Below are positions 17,865 to 28,368 of a DNA stretch of 64,000 bases, in pieces. The position numbers were made by a program, and so were the translations under genes. Origin of the DNA: Psychrosphaera sp. B3R10. Its GTDB lineage: Bacteria > Pseudomonadota > Gammaproteobacteria > Enterobacterales > Alteromonadaceae. The notes under the pieces are model-generated. The model had not been told where the DNA came from and did not search any database. It was given only the letters and a program-made list of their open reading frames with translations. The stretch is taken from positions 143,869 through 207,868 of the forward strand of contig NZ_JAHKQH010000026.1 of NCBI RefSeq assembly GCF_018861025.1, written 5' to 3'. Each line of letters starts with the position of its first letter. Within the stretch, counting starts at the first letter, position 1.

Positions 17865-17993
17865 TTATTTGGGGTTGTTGTTTTGATCATCGGCAACATT
17901 GTCTATATGTTGCTCCATTTCGTACCACATAACATTAATTATGCCTAAAGAAACGGCAAGTAAAACGCCCAGAATCCAACTAAAATACCACAT
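17865..17993 (-). CDS. cydX: Cytochrome bd oxidase small subunit CydX
   Basis: This 42-aa protein begins MWYFSWILGVLLAVSLGIIN, which is the diagnostic CydX sequence, and has one membrane helix plus a conserved Glu just after it (MWYEMEQH). The tail is polar and Asn-rich. CydX binds the CydAB core and stabilises its haems. It starts 41 nt after the cydB stop with an AGGA ribosome site, and cydD follows. Confidence 0.95.
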   Translation of the reverse strand: MWYFSWILGVLLAVSLGIINVMWYEMEQHIDNVADDQNNNPK

Positions 17994-18034
17994 GATTTAT
18001 TCCTCTAATTTTGCGTAAAAGTATATCGATACAG

Positions 18035-19189
18035 CTAATATGCTGAGTGGCTATTCTGCTCAATTTCTTCAATAGTTACCGTACGCCACATTTTTTTGTA
18101 ACACCAAAATGTATAACCGATAATAATTGGCGTAAAGACCGCCACGACCATTAGCATTAATCCCAATGTGCCTTCACTTGAAACGGTATCCCACATAAGC
18201 AAGCTGTGATTCGGCTGGCTACTCGATGGCATTACAAATGGAAACATTGAAATACCCGCGGTTAAAATAATGCTCGCAATTGACAACGCACTCGCGAGTA
18301 AAGACGCGGTTTTTACAGAGCCACTTTTGTTTTTGATCCCCAACAACATTGCGACAACTAACGGCATGAAAATACCTAGCAATGGCACTAACCATAATAA
18401 TGGGGTTTGTATAAAGTTTGCTAACCAAACACCTGAACCAGTGCTAACTTCTTTAATAGTAGGTTGCGCTTGACCCATCTTATCGATATTACTAATAACA
18501 GAATAACCATCAATACTTTGCCAAACCATCACACCAGCAAGTGCAAAAGTGATCGCTAAAACCACTGCCACTACTCGGCCAATATTTGCCGAACGCTGCG
18601 CAACATCGGCATCTGTTCTTAATACAAGCCATGTTGAGCCGTGCATCAACATCATACATACGCTGACCACACCCGTTAGCAATGTAAAAGGGGTGAATAA
18701 AGCAAAAAATGAACCTGTGTATGTAACACGCATTAACGAATCGAAACCAAAAGGTACGCCTTGTAGTAAATTACCAAATGCGACGCCAAACACTAACGGT
18801 GGGACCATAGAGCCAACAAATAGTGCTTTGTCCCAGTTAGTTCGCCATTTTTCAGACTCGATTTTACTTCGATAATCAAATGCTAAAGGCCTTAAAAACA
18901 AACTAAATAAAGTCAACATCATTGCAAAGTAAAAGCCACTAAATGCCGTGGCGTATACCAAGGGCCATGCTGCAAAAAGAGACGCGCCAGCGGTGATCAG
19001 CCAAACCTGGTTACCATCCCAATGCGCACCTACCGTATTGATAACAACGCGACTTTCAACATCCTTTTTAGCGACAAAAGGAAGCAAACCGCCGACTCCC
19101 ATGTCCATACCATCGGTAACTGCAAAACCGATAAAAAGGAAACCAATTAGACCCCACCAAATAAATTTTAATGCTTCATAATCAAACAT
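18035..19189 (-). CDS. cydB: Cytochrome bd ubiquinol oxidase subunit II
   Basis: This 384-aa inner-membrane protein has multiple helices and the family N-terminus with GFLFIGFAVTDGMDMGVG and the HWDGNQVWL block. It forms the oxidase core with CydA and carries no haem itself in the classical enzyme. It starts 10 nt after the cydA stop, so the genes are tightly coupled. The length matches the E. coli protein. Confidence 0.96.
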   Translation of the reverse strand: MFDYEALKFIWWGLIGFLFIGFAVTDGMDMGVGGLLPFVAKKDVESRVVINTVGAHWDGNQVWLITAGASLFAAWPLVYATAFSGFYFAMMLTLFSLFLRPLAFDYRSKIESEKWRTNWDKALFVGSMVPPLVFGVAFGNLLQGVPFGFDSLMRVTYTGSFFALFTPFTLLTGVVSVCMMLMHGSTWLVLRTDADVAQRSANIGRVVAVVLAITFALAGVMVWQSIDGYSVISNIDKMGQAQPTIKEVSTGSGVWLANFIQTPLLWLVPLLGIFMPLVVAMLLGIKNKSGSVKTASLLASALSIASIILTAGISMFPFVMPSSSQPNHSLLMWDTVSSEGTLGLMLMVVAVFTPIIIGYTFWCYKKMWRTVTIEEIEQNSHSAY

Positions 19190-19199
19190 ATTTTGCCCC

Positions 19200-20786
19200 T
19201 TAATAATTCTGGCTGCGAAGACCAGAAGCTAACTCTGGTGTTTGTTCAAAATGATAACGTCCGGTATGAAGTGAGCTTGGACCAAGTCGAGCAAACTTAA
19301 TCATTAAGTACATCTCAATAATAAACAAAATGGTATAAACAACGATAAACGCAATGAGAGAAAACAGCACATCTCCAACTGCTAAATTAGACGTTGATAA
19401 AAAGGTCGGTAACACTTCACTGATGGCCCAAGGTTGACGACCAAATTCAGCAACAAACCAACCGGTTTCTATCGCAATCCATGGTAATGGCAAAGCGACA
19501 AACAATGATTTTAATAACCATCGCTTACTTTCAATTTCACGACGAGCGTTAAAGTAAAAGGCCAATATAAATAGAATTAACATGACAACTCCGGCACCAA
19601 CCATAATTCTGAAAGCCCAGAAAACGGGCGCAACTGGGGGAGTCGAATCTTTAACAGCCAATTTAATTTGTGCCTCTGTCGCATCAACAACATTGTCGGT
19701 ATAGCGCTTAAGTAACAAGCCATAGCCAAGGTCGTGTTTAGTTTCATTAAACCGAGCAAGGTTTTCAGGAGTTTCTTCACCATTTCTTAATTTGGTTAGA
19801 TATTCATAGGCGATCATACCGTTACGAATTCTTGGTTCATGCGCCTTTTGTAAATCACGTAAACCAATTACCTCTTCATCTAAAGATCGAGTTGCGATTA
19901 TTCCCAGCGCGTATGGGATTTTTACCGCATAATGGGTTTCCATGGCTTCATCATCTGGCAATCCTATTAAAGTGAACGCGGCAGGCGCAGGCTCGGTGTG
20001 ATACTCAGCTTCAATTGCAGCAAGTTTGACTTTTTGAACCTCACCAGTTTCATAGCCCGATTCGTCACCAAGAAGAATGACAGAAAAAATGGCAGCTAAA
20101 CCAAAACCAGCCCCTACAGAAAATGAGCGCTTAGCAAAAGCAATATCTCTTCCTTTAAGCAGGTAATAACTACTGATACTCAATACAAACATGGAACCAG
20201 CTACATAACCGGCTGCGACGGTATGGATGAACTTAACCTGTGCAACCGGGTTAAAAATAATCTCGCTAAAACTGACTAACTCCATTCTCATTGTCATGTA
20301 ATTAAATTCACTTCCTACTGGATTTTGCATCCAGCCGTTGGCAATAAGTATCCACAAAGCTGAAAGGTTCGTTCCTAATGCCATTAAGAATGTGCCCATC
20401 AAATGTTGTCGTTTGCTCAATCGATCCCACCCTAAAAAGAACATACCGACAAAGGTTGATTCTAGGAAAAATGCCATCAACCCTTCGATAGCTAACGGCG
20501 CACCAAAAACATCCCCCACGTAATGCGAATAATAAGACCAGTTAGTGCCAAATTCGAACTCCATGGTAAGGCCGGTTGCGACACCAATGGCAAAGTTTAT
20601 TCCAAATAATTTGCCCCAAAACTTGGTCATATCGCGGTAAATTTCACGGCCCGTCATGACATAAACGGACTCCATGATAAATAAAATCCACGTTAAGCCG
20701 AGTGTCAAAGGAACAAACAAAAAATGGAATAACGCAGTAACAGCAAACTGCCACCGAGATAGTTCTACTAAAGTTTCATTTATCAT
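19200..20786 (-). CDS. cydA: Cytochrome bd ubiquinol oxidase subunit I, long Q-loop type
   Basis: This 528-aa quinol oxidase subunit has the family start [20 protein letters not shown] with the haem-ligand His in LFHFLFVP. It has the long Q-loop of the E. coli type ([18 protein letters not shown] through [14 protein letters not shown]) and the GRQPWAI block. The enzyme reduces oxygen to water at low oxygen with quinol as donor. The open frame extends 21 codons upstream, but ATG 20786 matches the family start exactly. A sigma-54-type promoter lies 188 nt upstream and a divergent sigma-54 activator gene beyond it. Confidence 0.96.
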   Translation of the reverse strand: MINETLVELSRWQFAVTALFHFLFVPLTLGLTWILFIMESVYVMTGREIYRDMTKFWGKLFGINFAIGVATGLTMEFEFGTNWSYYSHYVGDVFGAPLAIEGLMAFFLESTFVGMFFLGWDRLSKRQHLMGTFLMALGTNLSALWILIANGWMQNPVGSEFNYMTMRMELVSFSEIIFNPVAQVKFIHTVAAGYVAGSMFVLSISSYYLLKGRDIAFAKRSFSVGAGFGLAAIFSVILLGDESGYETGEVQKVKLAAIEAEYHTEPAPAAFTLIGLPDDEAMETHYAVKIPYALGIIATRSLDEEVIGLRDLQKAHEPRIRNGMIAYEYLTKLRNGEETPENLARFNETKHDLGYGLLLKRYTDNVVDATEAQIKLAVKDSTPPVAPVFWAFRIMVGAGVVMLILFILAFYFNARREIESKRWLLKSLFVALPLPWIAIETGWFVAEFGRQPWAISEVLPTFLSTSNLAVGDVLFSLIAFIVVYTILFIIEMYLMIKFARLGPSSLHTGRYHFEQTPELASGLRSQNY

Positions 20787-20973
20787 GTTAATTGCTCTCG
20801 TGATTACTTTGTAAGTGATAAGTATTTGCGGTGAACTAGATTGTTCCAAATTTAACGACTAGTCAGGTAAGTTCTGTTGGCCACTTTACTTTTTATCAAT
20901 TCATTAAAAAGCCTTTCATACTTTAAAAGTAGTTAAACAGTTACGTAGTTACAATGTTCTTTGTTGTAAATAT

Positions 20974-20990
20974 AGCAATGACAATGCCAA
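20974..20990 (-). promoter_or_regulatory. Sigma-54 (-24/-12) promoter for cydABX-DC
   Basis: The minus strand reads TTGGCATTGTCATTGCT. It has the TGGCA (-24) and TTGCT (-12) elements with exactly 10 bp between GG and GC, as in the RpoN consensus. Predicted transcription starts near 20963, giving a leader of about 177 nt to cydA. The only gene upstream is a sigma-54 activator. Confidence 0.8.
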
Positions 20991-21062
20991 CACAGAAAAA
21001 AAACTTAAGTGTCTAAATTAAAACAATAAAATAATAAAAATATCAAAAAACACTTTCACTTG

Positions 21063-21109
21063 TGACATAAATGTCATTTAATGTCATGCATCAATGTCAT
21101 TTTTGACAT
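21063..21109. promoter_or_regulatory. Enhancer-site cluster of TGACAT/ATGTCA repeats
   Basis: Two inverted repeats, TGACAT-AA-ATGTCA (21063-21076) and ATGTCA-TTTT-TGACAT (21094-21109), flank another ATGTCA half-site at 21081-21086. They sit about 100-146 bp upstream of the predicted cydA start site, the usual place for sigma-54 activator binding, and end 21 bp before the activator ATG, so autoregulation is possible. Confidence 0.7.
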
Positions 21110-21130
21110 AAACTAATAAGCGACGTGTAA

Positions 21131-22441
21131 ATGGTTCATCAAACAATCCAAGCTATTATCGAATCGATTGAAAAGCCTGCAATTTTCATCACTCCGAATT
21201 ATGCAATTGAAGCGGTAAACCAAGCTTATCGAGACACTTATTCACGTCCCGTTTTGTTAGGGAAAAGTAAATGTCATGAGGTCTCACACAATTCACCTAA
21301 ACCTTGTGATCAAAATGGCGAGTCGTGCCCTTTATCTGCATGTAAAGAAACCAATAAAAACAATTCTGCACTTCACATTCATAAAACAGATTCCGGTGAT
21401 GCTTATTGCAATATTCTGATGAAGCCAGTAAAGGATAACGATGAGGTAATTATTGGATTTTTAGAAATACTTGAAAAAATAGATTTTGCTAGCAGTTACA
21501 GTAGTGACCGTAAATTAATAGGTAAAAGTGAACCATTTCAACGACTTCTAAAAATGATCTCCCGCAGTGCTCATAGCGATATAAGTGTATTGCTACAAGG
21601 TGAAACAGGAACCGGTAAAGAGCTCGCGGCACTATCAATACATCAAGCCAGTACCCGAGCAAATAGACCGTTTATTGAAGTCGAATGCACTGGACTGAGC
21701 GAAGCACTATTTGAATCCGAATTATTTGGCCATGAAAAAGGCGCATTTACAGGCGCGATTAGCGGCAAAAAAGGGTTGGTATGCATGGCTAATGGAGGTA
21801 CCTTATTTTTAGATGAAATTGGCGATATTCCACATAATCTTCAAGTGAAATTATTACGTTTACTTGAAACAGGTTACTACCGACGAGTCGGCAGTGTTGA
21901 AAAACAAAAAGCAAATTTTAGATTGATTTGTGCAAGCCATAAAAATATAGAAAAAATGGTCGAAAAAGGCGAGTTTAGGGAAGATCTATACTATCGAATT
22001 GATGCTTTCCCTATTCGCTTACCCACTTTAAAAGAAAGGAAGTCTGATATTGGGCTATTAGCAGAACACCTGTTATTAAAAAGTGAATTTTCATCAAAAA
22101 CATTTACAGCCGAAGCATTAAATGCACTTTCTTGTTATCACTACCCTGGTAATGTCCGAGAGTTGAAAAACATTGTGCATAGAAGTGCTCTATTAAGTGA
22201 TGATGAACTTATCGGTATCGAACATTTGCCCCAAAAGATCAGCGCACTGCTAAACGTTAAAAAACAACCTAACAACCTGAAAGAAAATGAAAAAACTCAC
22301 ATAATCAATCTACTCAATCAATATGGAAACGACCCAAAAACCATTGCTGATAACTTGGAGGTCAGTGTCAGAACTTTGTATCGAAAGCTACATAAACACC
22401 AAATCAATATCCAAGAATTTAGGGTGGGTAAATACGAATAA
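21131..22441 (+). CDS. Sigma-54-dependent transcriptional activator with Cys/His sensor domain
   Basis: This 436-aa protein has three parts. Residues 1-125 form a PAS-like sensor with a cluster of potential metal or redox ligands (C48, H49, H53, C59, C66, C71). Residues about 130-365 form an AAA+ ATPase with GETGTGKE, the sigma-54 contact loop GAFTGA and the block LFLDEIGDIP. A Fis-type helix-turn-helix at about 395-430 (ADNLEVSVRTLYRKLHKH) completes it. It should activate RpoN promoters. It is divergent from cydA, which has such a promoter, so control of cytochrome bd in response to a redox, oxygen or NO signal is inferred. Confidence 0.9.
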   Translation: MVHQTIQAIIESIEKPAIFITPNYAIEAVNQAYRDTYSRPVLLGKSKCHEVSHNSPKPCDQNGESCPLSACKETNKNNSALHIHKTDSGDAYCNILMKPVKDNDEVIIGFLEILEKIDFASSYSSDRKLIGKSEPFQRLLKMISRSAHSDISVLLQGETGTGKELAALSIHQASTRANRPFIEVECTGLSEALFESELFGHEKGAFTGAISGKKGLVCMANGGTLFLDEIGDIPHNLQVKLLRLLETGYYRRVGSVEKQKANFRLICASHKNIEKMVEKGEFREDLYYRIDAFPIRLPTLKERKSDIGLLAEHLLLKSEFSSKTFTAEALNALSCYHYPGNVRELKNIVHRSALLSDDELIGIEHLPQKISALLNVKKQPNNLKENEKTHIINLLNQYGNDPKTIADNLEVSVRTLYRKLHKHQINIQEFRVGKYE

Positions 22442-22592
22442 GCAACACGAAGACGCGCCAACAAAGCCTCAACAGTTTACATTTCAAACCTTGAATACCG
22501 GTAAACTGCAGTGTCTAACCAAATAACAGAGCAGCCGCTATTGTAATGCAGACAATGCTTTGCCTTTATTTTATTCTTACATCGCCATTGCT

Positions 22593-25500
22593 TTATGCTC
22601 CCTCCACCGCATATTCGCTCTCGAGTTTGCTGTAACCGATGCCAGCCGCTTTGATGACTTTGATTTGGGTTGGTATGCGCTCTTTAAGCGCAGCGACGTG
22701 GGATATAACACCTACCATGCGGCCACCAGCTTGTAGGTTATCAAGCGCATTTAGGGCAACATCTAATGTATCTGGGTCGAGTGTGCCAAAACCTTCGTCC
22801 AAGAACAGAGATTCAATGCTGGTTTTGTCACTGACTAAGTCTGATAAGCCAAGGGCCAAAGCGAGACTGACCAAGAAGCTCTCGCCACCTGACAGTGTTC
22901 TGATATCTCGCTCTTCGTCCGCTTGCCAAGAGTCGACAATTGTCAAACCTAAGTTGTCTTTTTCGTGACGCTTGAGCAAGTACCGTCCGTCGAGTGACGA
23001 CAGATGGTGATTTGCCAAATGCACTAAATGCCCTAACGTTAAACCCTGCGCAAACTTTTTAAATTTGGCACCATCAGACGATCCAATTAAACTGTTGAGT
23101 TGATCCCAATGACTTAGTTCTTTGGCCTTTATTTCAATTTCTTCAATCACGAGTTGGTGACGTTCACGTTGTTTTTTATCAGTTTCTAACTTTTGTTCTA
23201 TAGAGCCGGTTGCTCTTTGTTTTTCTTCAAGTTCAGTCGATAACGTGGTAATCAATACGTCTAATTCACTAACCGTCAATTGTGTTTTATCAAGAGCGGT
23301 TAAGTTACTCAGTTTATTTTTGGCATTGCTAAGTGCTTCAGTGATTTGCGTTTGCTGAGTTGTTAAACGTTCCTTTAAGGCAACTAACTGTTCAAATTCA
23401 TCTGTGGTCACTCGGCAAACGAGATAGTCATCAATGGTTGAATATGGGCTTTGTTCGATAGCTTGGTTTAATAACACATTTGCGTCATTAAGCTCACTTT
23501 CAGTATATTTAATCGTACTGGTTTTTGATTCAATTTCACCAGAAATTCCAGACACTTGCTCTTTTATTTTTGATAAAAACTGCTCAGTGTTTCGTTGAAT
23601 TTCTAACAACTCAAACAGGGTCGTATTTGATTGTTGACGCTCAAGATTAACTTGTTTGTCGGCAAATAACTCAGCGCGTTTATCCAGTTCAGTTTGTAGT
23701 TCATCAAGTCTTTGTTTAATCCGCTTTTCTAATTGCGATTTTGAACTGTGGTGTTTGGCAATTTGGTTTTTGTCGCTCAGTAGTTTTTCCGTTTTTAGTT
23801 CAACGTTTTGAGCCAATTGGCCAAGCTCGCGGTCAAATGCCATAAACCGCTCATTTGCCTTTTCCAACTCAGCCATAAAGGTCGTATACGCCGTTGTTGC
23901 TGGCATATGTCGACCGATACTTGTTAACTGCGTCGTTAACGCTAGTTCAGCTTTTTGTCGGTTTGCAGAGATAGTCTCAAGAAGTTGGTGACCTTCATTG
24001 ATCCGTAACTCAATATGAGCAATATCTTGATTAAGTTTGGCAACCTGTTGATTGTTTAATTCTATTGCTTTATTGCTTGTTAAAAGCGCTTCTTTCTCGA
24101 CCATCAATTGCCTTTTAATTTCGGCAATATTCTCTGACTTTAATTTAAGATTTTGCTTTTCTGCTTTAATAGAGGCTAACCATTGATCAACATGGCTTTT
24201 ATCGGTAATCGATAAATCCTGAGCAATATGTTTATTGCTCTCAGCCCAACTCCTTTCAATCACCAAAAGCTCAGTATTAATTGCCGTAACGGTTTTAGTA
24301 TTTTGTTCAATAATGGTCGTATCGGCAACGATTTTGCTCGTTAAAACCGCTTCGTCTTTGCGATAATCCTCAAGTACAATTTCAGCGCCGTGGATTTCTA
24401 TTTCAAGCTGACTGCTTTTGGTGTCGATGTTTTGTGTTGCAAACGGGTGTTCTTCAGCGCCGCAAAGTGGGCAAGGCTCGCCTTCAATTAATCGAGTACG
24501 AATCTCATCTAAGCTTTCAATATCAGCCACCAGTAATTGCCGTTTATTGAGTTGCGACAATATGAGTTTTTGATTTTCTTGTTTGGTTAAACACTGTGCT
24601 TTTAACTCGTTTAACCCAGCGATAGACTCCTGCAATTGCTTACTTTGCAATTCTAAAGTTTCACGTTTTTGGCTCAAGTTATCGTGCTGCTGCGCATCAT
24701 TTTCTATGGAAACCGCCAAAGTGGCCTGCTCATTTACTTTTTCATAAACAAGTGCCCATTGCTGCTCAGACTGCCCGTTTAAGGCGGTATCTAATTTAGC
24801 ACTAGTATCACTAATTTGACGCTCTTGTTTGGCAATTTCATCCAACTCAATTTTTTGAGCCTGTTTGGCATGGCTTAATTGTTGTTGTAATTGCTCTTGC
24901 TGGAATTGTAAATCAGCAACTTTTGTATCAGTGGATTTTGCGCTTTCGAGTATTTGGCCGTAATTTAAAAACTGGGTTTTTAAATCTGGAATGACCGACG
25001 ACAGCGCTCTATCCTGGGCATTTTCTTGTAAAAACTCGCTTAATTCTTTAACTTTTCTGTTCGCAAGTTCAATATCCTGTTCGGTGGCTTCAATGTCTTT
25101 TTCAATTATCGTAATTGACGCCTCTATATCCGCTAATTGATTTTGCTCATTGGTGATATTGGTTTGTTTCTCCGCTATCTTTTTATCGAGCGGAATGACC
25201 TTTTGGTCAATGAGTTCTTCGAGTTGTTTATGCTGGTTGAATTGAGTTTCATAATCTTTTTTCGCCGTAACGTTATGATTTTCAGCCACCTCTAACTGTT
25301 CAACTAGTTGTTGTTTTTTAACACTCAAGTTGGCGAGTTGTGTATTTTGTTCATCAAGCTCTAACTGCGCTTTACGACAACTTTCATAAAGCGGGGTTAT
25401 CTTTTGCGCAGGTGCTGCTTTTGCCAGTTGTTCTAACTCAGGCAACGCCTGGTTTTTTTCGACTTCAAACTCAGTCTGCCTTGCCACTGCGGTTTTGATT

Positions 25501-26276
25501 TCAACCTGACAATCTGATATTTGAGTTAACCACTGTTGCTCTTCATTATGGTTTTTTAGTTGCGTCTTTAATCGCTGAACCTGTTCGTTTTGCGTTTTTA
25601 ACGCATCGACTAAACGCTGTTTTTCTTCTTCCTCGATAAAATCAATCACCTCAAGTTTGTCAGTTAACGACTTAACCGCTGCCTTGTGCTCTTTTTGATG
25701 TTCATAAACAGTTTGCGAGATCTGTTGATAAACCTCCGTTCCCGTTAACTGCTCTAATAATGTTGCACGTTCATTTTCCTTCGCCGATAAAAAGGCGTCA
25801 AATCCGCCTTGAGCAAGCATCATGGAACGAGTAAAACGGGCAAAATCGAGGCGTGTGATATCTTCAATACTCTTTCTAACCTTAGATAAATGCGTCTCTA
25901 CGACCTTTTCGCCCTTATCATCGATAAGAGCTAGTTCAGCCTTTGGCCCTTGTAAGTTGCCACCTGGGCTATGTTTTGCGCGTCGTTGTGACCAATTAGC
26001 ACGATAACGATTGTTATTCACATAAAACTCAACTTCGGCAAAACATTCCGCTGTACCTCGAGTCATCAAGTCATTGTCACTTTGTGACGGTTTTATACGC
26101 GGGGTTTCATGATATAACGCCAAACAGATTGCGTCGTAAATTGTTGATTTTCCGGCACCTGTCGACCCCGTAATGGCAAACAACCCATTGTTCACAAATT
26201 GTGGTGTGGTTAAATCGATAAACCATTGGCCTTTAAGGGAATTTATATTTTGTAGTCGGATCGATAGAATTTTCAT
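22593..26276 (-). CDS. sbcC: SbcCD nuclease ATPase subunit SbcC
   Basis: This 1227-aa Rad50-like protein has Walker A GSTGAGKST near residues 37-45, long coiled coils on both sides of a central zinc hook (EPCPLCGAEEHP, about residue 600), and a C-terminal ATPase half with LSGGESFLVSLALALGLSDL and LFLDEGFGTLD. With SbcD it removes hairpins and protein-blocked DNA ends. It is longer than E. coli SbcC (about 1048 aa), mainly in the coiled coils. Its ATG overlaps the sbcD stop by 4 nt. Confidence 0.95.
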   Translation of the reverse strand: MKILSIRLQNINSLKGQWFIDLTTPQFVNNGLFAITGSTGAGKSTIYDAICLALYHETPRIKPSQSDNDLMTRGTAECFAEVEFYVNNNRYRANWSQRRAKHSPGGNLQGPKAELALIDDKGEKVVETHLSKVRKSIEDITRLDFARFTRSMMLAQGGFDAFLSAKENERATLLEQLTGTEVYQQISQTVYEHQKEHKAAVKSLTDKLEVIDFIEEEEKQRLVDALKTQNEQVQRLKTQLKNHNEEQQWLTQISDCQVEIKTAVARQTEFEVEKNQALPELEQLAKAAPAQKITPLYESCRKAQLELDEQNTQLANLSVKKQQLVEQLEVAENHNVTAKKDYETQFNQHKQLEELIDQKVIPLDKKIAEKQTNITNEQNQLADIEASITIIEKDIEATEQDIELANRKVKELSEFLQENAQDRALSSVIPDLKTQFLNYGQILESAKSTDTKVADLQFQQEQLQQQLSHAKQAQKIELDEIAKQERQISDTSAKLDTALNGQSEQQWALVYEKVNEQATLAVSIENDAQQHDNLSQKRETLELQSKQLQESIAGLNELKAQCLTKQENQKLILSQLNKRQLLVADIESLDEIRTRLIEGEPCPLCGAEEHPFATQNIDTKSSQLEIEIHGAEIVLEDYRKDEAVLTSKIVADTTIIEQNTKTVTAINTELLVIERSWAESNKHIAQDLSITDKSHVDQWLASIKAEKQNLKLKSENIAEIKRQLMVEKEALLTSNKAIELNNQQVAKLNQDIAHIELRINEGHQLLETISANRQKAELALTTQLTSIGRHMPATTAYTTFMAELEKANERFMAFDRELGQLAQNVELKTEKLLSDKNQIAKHHSSKSQLEKRIKQRLDELQTELDKRAELFADKQVNLERQQSNTTLFELLEIQRNTEQFLSKIKEQVSGISGEIESKTSTIKYTESELNDANVLLNQAIEQSPYSTIDDYLVCRVTTDEFEQLVALKERLTTQQTQITEALSNAKNKLSNLTALDKTQLTVSELDVLITTLSTELEEKQRATGSIEQKLETDKKQRERHQLVIEEIEIKAKELSHWDQLNSLIGSSDGAKFKKFAQGLTLGHLVHLANHHLSSLDGRYLLKRHEKDNLGLTIVDSWQADEERDIRTLSGGESFLVSLALALGLSDLVSDKTSIESLFLDEGFGTLDPDTLDVALNALDNLQAGGRMVGVISHVAALKERIPTQIKVIKAAGIGYSKLESEYAVEGA

Positions 26277-27529
26277 TTCGCCACTCCATTTGAATTACCC
26301 ACATCGGTTTTTTCACCGGCTAGAACTTCTGCCACAACGGAATCAAATGTGCTGGTCAGTGACGCAATGTCAGCCGGTTCTAGTTGTTCTTGCTCTAAAC
26401 GCTTTTGGAATACGTCTTTTGGTGTTAACTCACTTAACGATTGTTTGGGCTTTTCACTTTTAAGTTGCGGAGTCGTGGCCTTTTTACGTTTTACTTTGAT
26501 GATTTCAATTGGTGCGTCGCTGCACATATCCAGTATTTTTTGTTGTAGATCAGAAAGGTAATCGTCCGTGCTTACTTCAACTTCAACCCAGGCTGTGTTG
26601 TCGGTTGATGACAACTCTACAGCAATGTTCTGTAACTGATGTTCTATTGAGGTCAGCGAGCCTTCGATTCGATACATGGCTTGGCTTCTCGGGATATAAA
26701 GCGGTTCTATGTCTTTTACATTTGCGCCCTCAAACTCAACCATAATAACTTGTTTTTTATGGTTGAGTTCGTCGAAACTTAGCGGTATTGGTGAACCACA
26801 ATAACGGATATGTTCTTTGCCACTTACCGACATTGGCTTATGAATATGGCCTAGCGCAATATAATCCGCAGGGGGTAACTTATCGGATGGGAACGACTCT
26901 AATGTGCCTACGTAAATTTCTCTTACCGACTCAGTCCGAGAACTGGCCAAGGTTGTTAAATGACCCGTGCTAATAATGGGTAGCTCACCACCGAGTTGTT
27001 TTCGTTGTTGCTCGGCAATATCGAAAATCGCCATAAAATGACCCGCCATCGCTTGAATAAGCGCTTTTTGCTTTTCGCTGCCCGTTTGCCCAGCAACTGA
27101 ATCCAAAACATCTTTTGGCCTGATAAAAGGGATCCCACATAAAATGGCCCCCGGCTGTTTTGTATGATCGTTTAGTAGGATCACCTGATCATTAAGATCG
27201 GCTTTTACGCCACCAATGACATAAGTGCCAAGGCAACTTAATAACGATTCAGTTTCGTTTAACGTTGCAACTGAGTCATGGTTTCCGCCCAGCACAACCA
27301 ACTGGCAACCTATTTTGTGCATGCTCACGATAAACTCGTTATAAAGTGTTCTGGCATAACTCGGCGGAGTGCCAGTATCAAAGATGTCCCCCGCGACAAT
27401 CACTGCGTCTATTTGCTTTTCAGTGACTTGATTTAGCAACCAATTTAAAAATGCTTTATGCTCAGCTTCTCTACTTTTGCCGATAAACCCTTGGCCTAAA
27501 TGCCAGTCAGAAGTATGAATGATTTTCAT
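26273..27529 (-). CDS. sbcD: SbcCD nuclease subunit SbcD
   Basis: This 418-aa Mre11-type nuclease has the phosphoesterase motifs HTSDWHLGQ, VAGDIFDTG, LGGNHDS and ALGHIHKP that bind two metal ions. It is the nuclease partner of SbcC in the cytoplasm. The C-terminus after about residue 340 is charged and variable. It lies directly upstream of sbcC with a 4-nt overlap. Confidence 0.95.
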   Translation of the reverse strand: MKIIHTSDWHLGQGFIGKSREAEHKAFLNWLLNQVTEKQIDAVIVAGDIFDTGTPPSYARTLYNEFIVSMHKIGCQLVVLGGNHDSVATLNETESLLSCLGTYVIGGVKADLNDQVILLNDHTKQPGAILCGIPFIRPKDVLDSVAGQTGSEKQKALIQAMAGHFMAIFDIAEQQRKQLGGELPIISTGHLTTLASSRTESVREIYVGTLESFPSDKLPPADYIALGHIHKPMSVSGKEHIRYCGSPIPLSFDELNHKKQVIMVEFEGANVKDIEPLYIPRSQAMYRIEGSLTSIEHQLQNIAVELSSTDNTAWVEVEVSTDDYLSDLQQKILDMCSDAPIEIIKVKRKKATTPQLKSEKPKQSLSELTPKDVFQKRLEQEQLEPADIASLTSTFDSVVAEVLAGEKTDVGNSNGVAK

Positions 27530-28368
27530 ATTGGTTGCCCTTTTGTCGATTGTGGTTTTATTGCTTTCGGTTTATTGATTGCTTTCGGCTTTATTGGAAA
27601 CGTTGATTTAACTTTGCTTTAGCTGTCTTTAACGTGCATTCAGCTGTGTATCTTTGGTTTTCTTTGGTTTTCTCAGCGACGTTATAGCCTTGATATCGTG
27701 CTATTTTTAACCCACAAATTTAGAAAACCCAGCTTGGTTTGCATGATGATAACGAGCTTCGCTTCCAATGGAAACCGTTATTACTAGGCACTGTTTTAGA
27801 AGGCACGGTTATTAGTAGACACAGTTTATATATTAAAAAAGTGAACATCCCTGTCCCAGTCATCCAAGACTTTCATCATTTCCATATTATCCTTTTCATT
27901 AGATTTCCATGTCCATTTTTAGTCCGTGTCATATCCGTTTTGAATCCTTGCAATAATTCAACATCCTTTCCTATGTCCGTGTCTTCTCCATATGCTTCTC
28001 CATGTACTTAACTAAAAGCCTTTTGATGCATTTTCCCTATGCCATCGTCCCTGTTGTCTTTTGACGATATAGACTGTACATGTCGCCGATGGCGACAAGC
28101 AATAACTGGGAATATATACACGTACAAAAATCAATCATATTGATTACGACCTAAAGCAACACATGCAGAACGCAGAACAAACGCCTTAACGGCACTAAAA
28201 CTATGTGGCGTTAATGAAGTAAAAATAAGGTGTTAAGGACGAAGAGTGTAAAAATCTGTATTAAATTTGTACATGTACGCAACTAATTAATTTCAGGGAT
28301 GTACTTCCTCCTCCATTTATTATTAATATGGAGTTACGAAATAACGGAAAACAAATTAACGGATTAAT
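27530..28368. other. Intergenic region with palindromes, no convincing gene
   Basis: About 840 bp separate sbcD from the divergent WYL regulator. I see a short repeat of CTTTGGTTTT (about 27651-27674) and two symmetric sites near the regulator: TGTCGCC-GAT-GGCGACA (28081-28097) and GTACATGTAC (28269-28278), which could be operators. A 90-codon open frame at 27739-28011 shows no family likeness. No RNA gene was recognised. Confidence 0.5.

Noticed and set aside
27739-28011. 90-codon plus-strand frame
   Set aside because: No ribosome site, no recognisable domain, and low-complexity CT-rich sequence.
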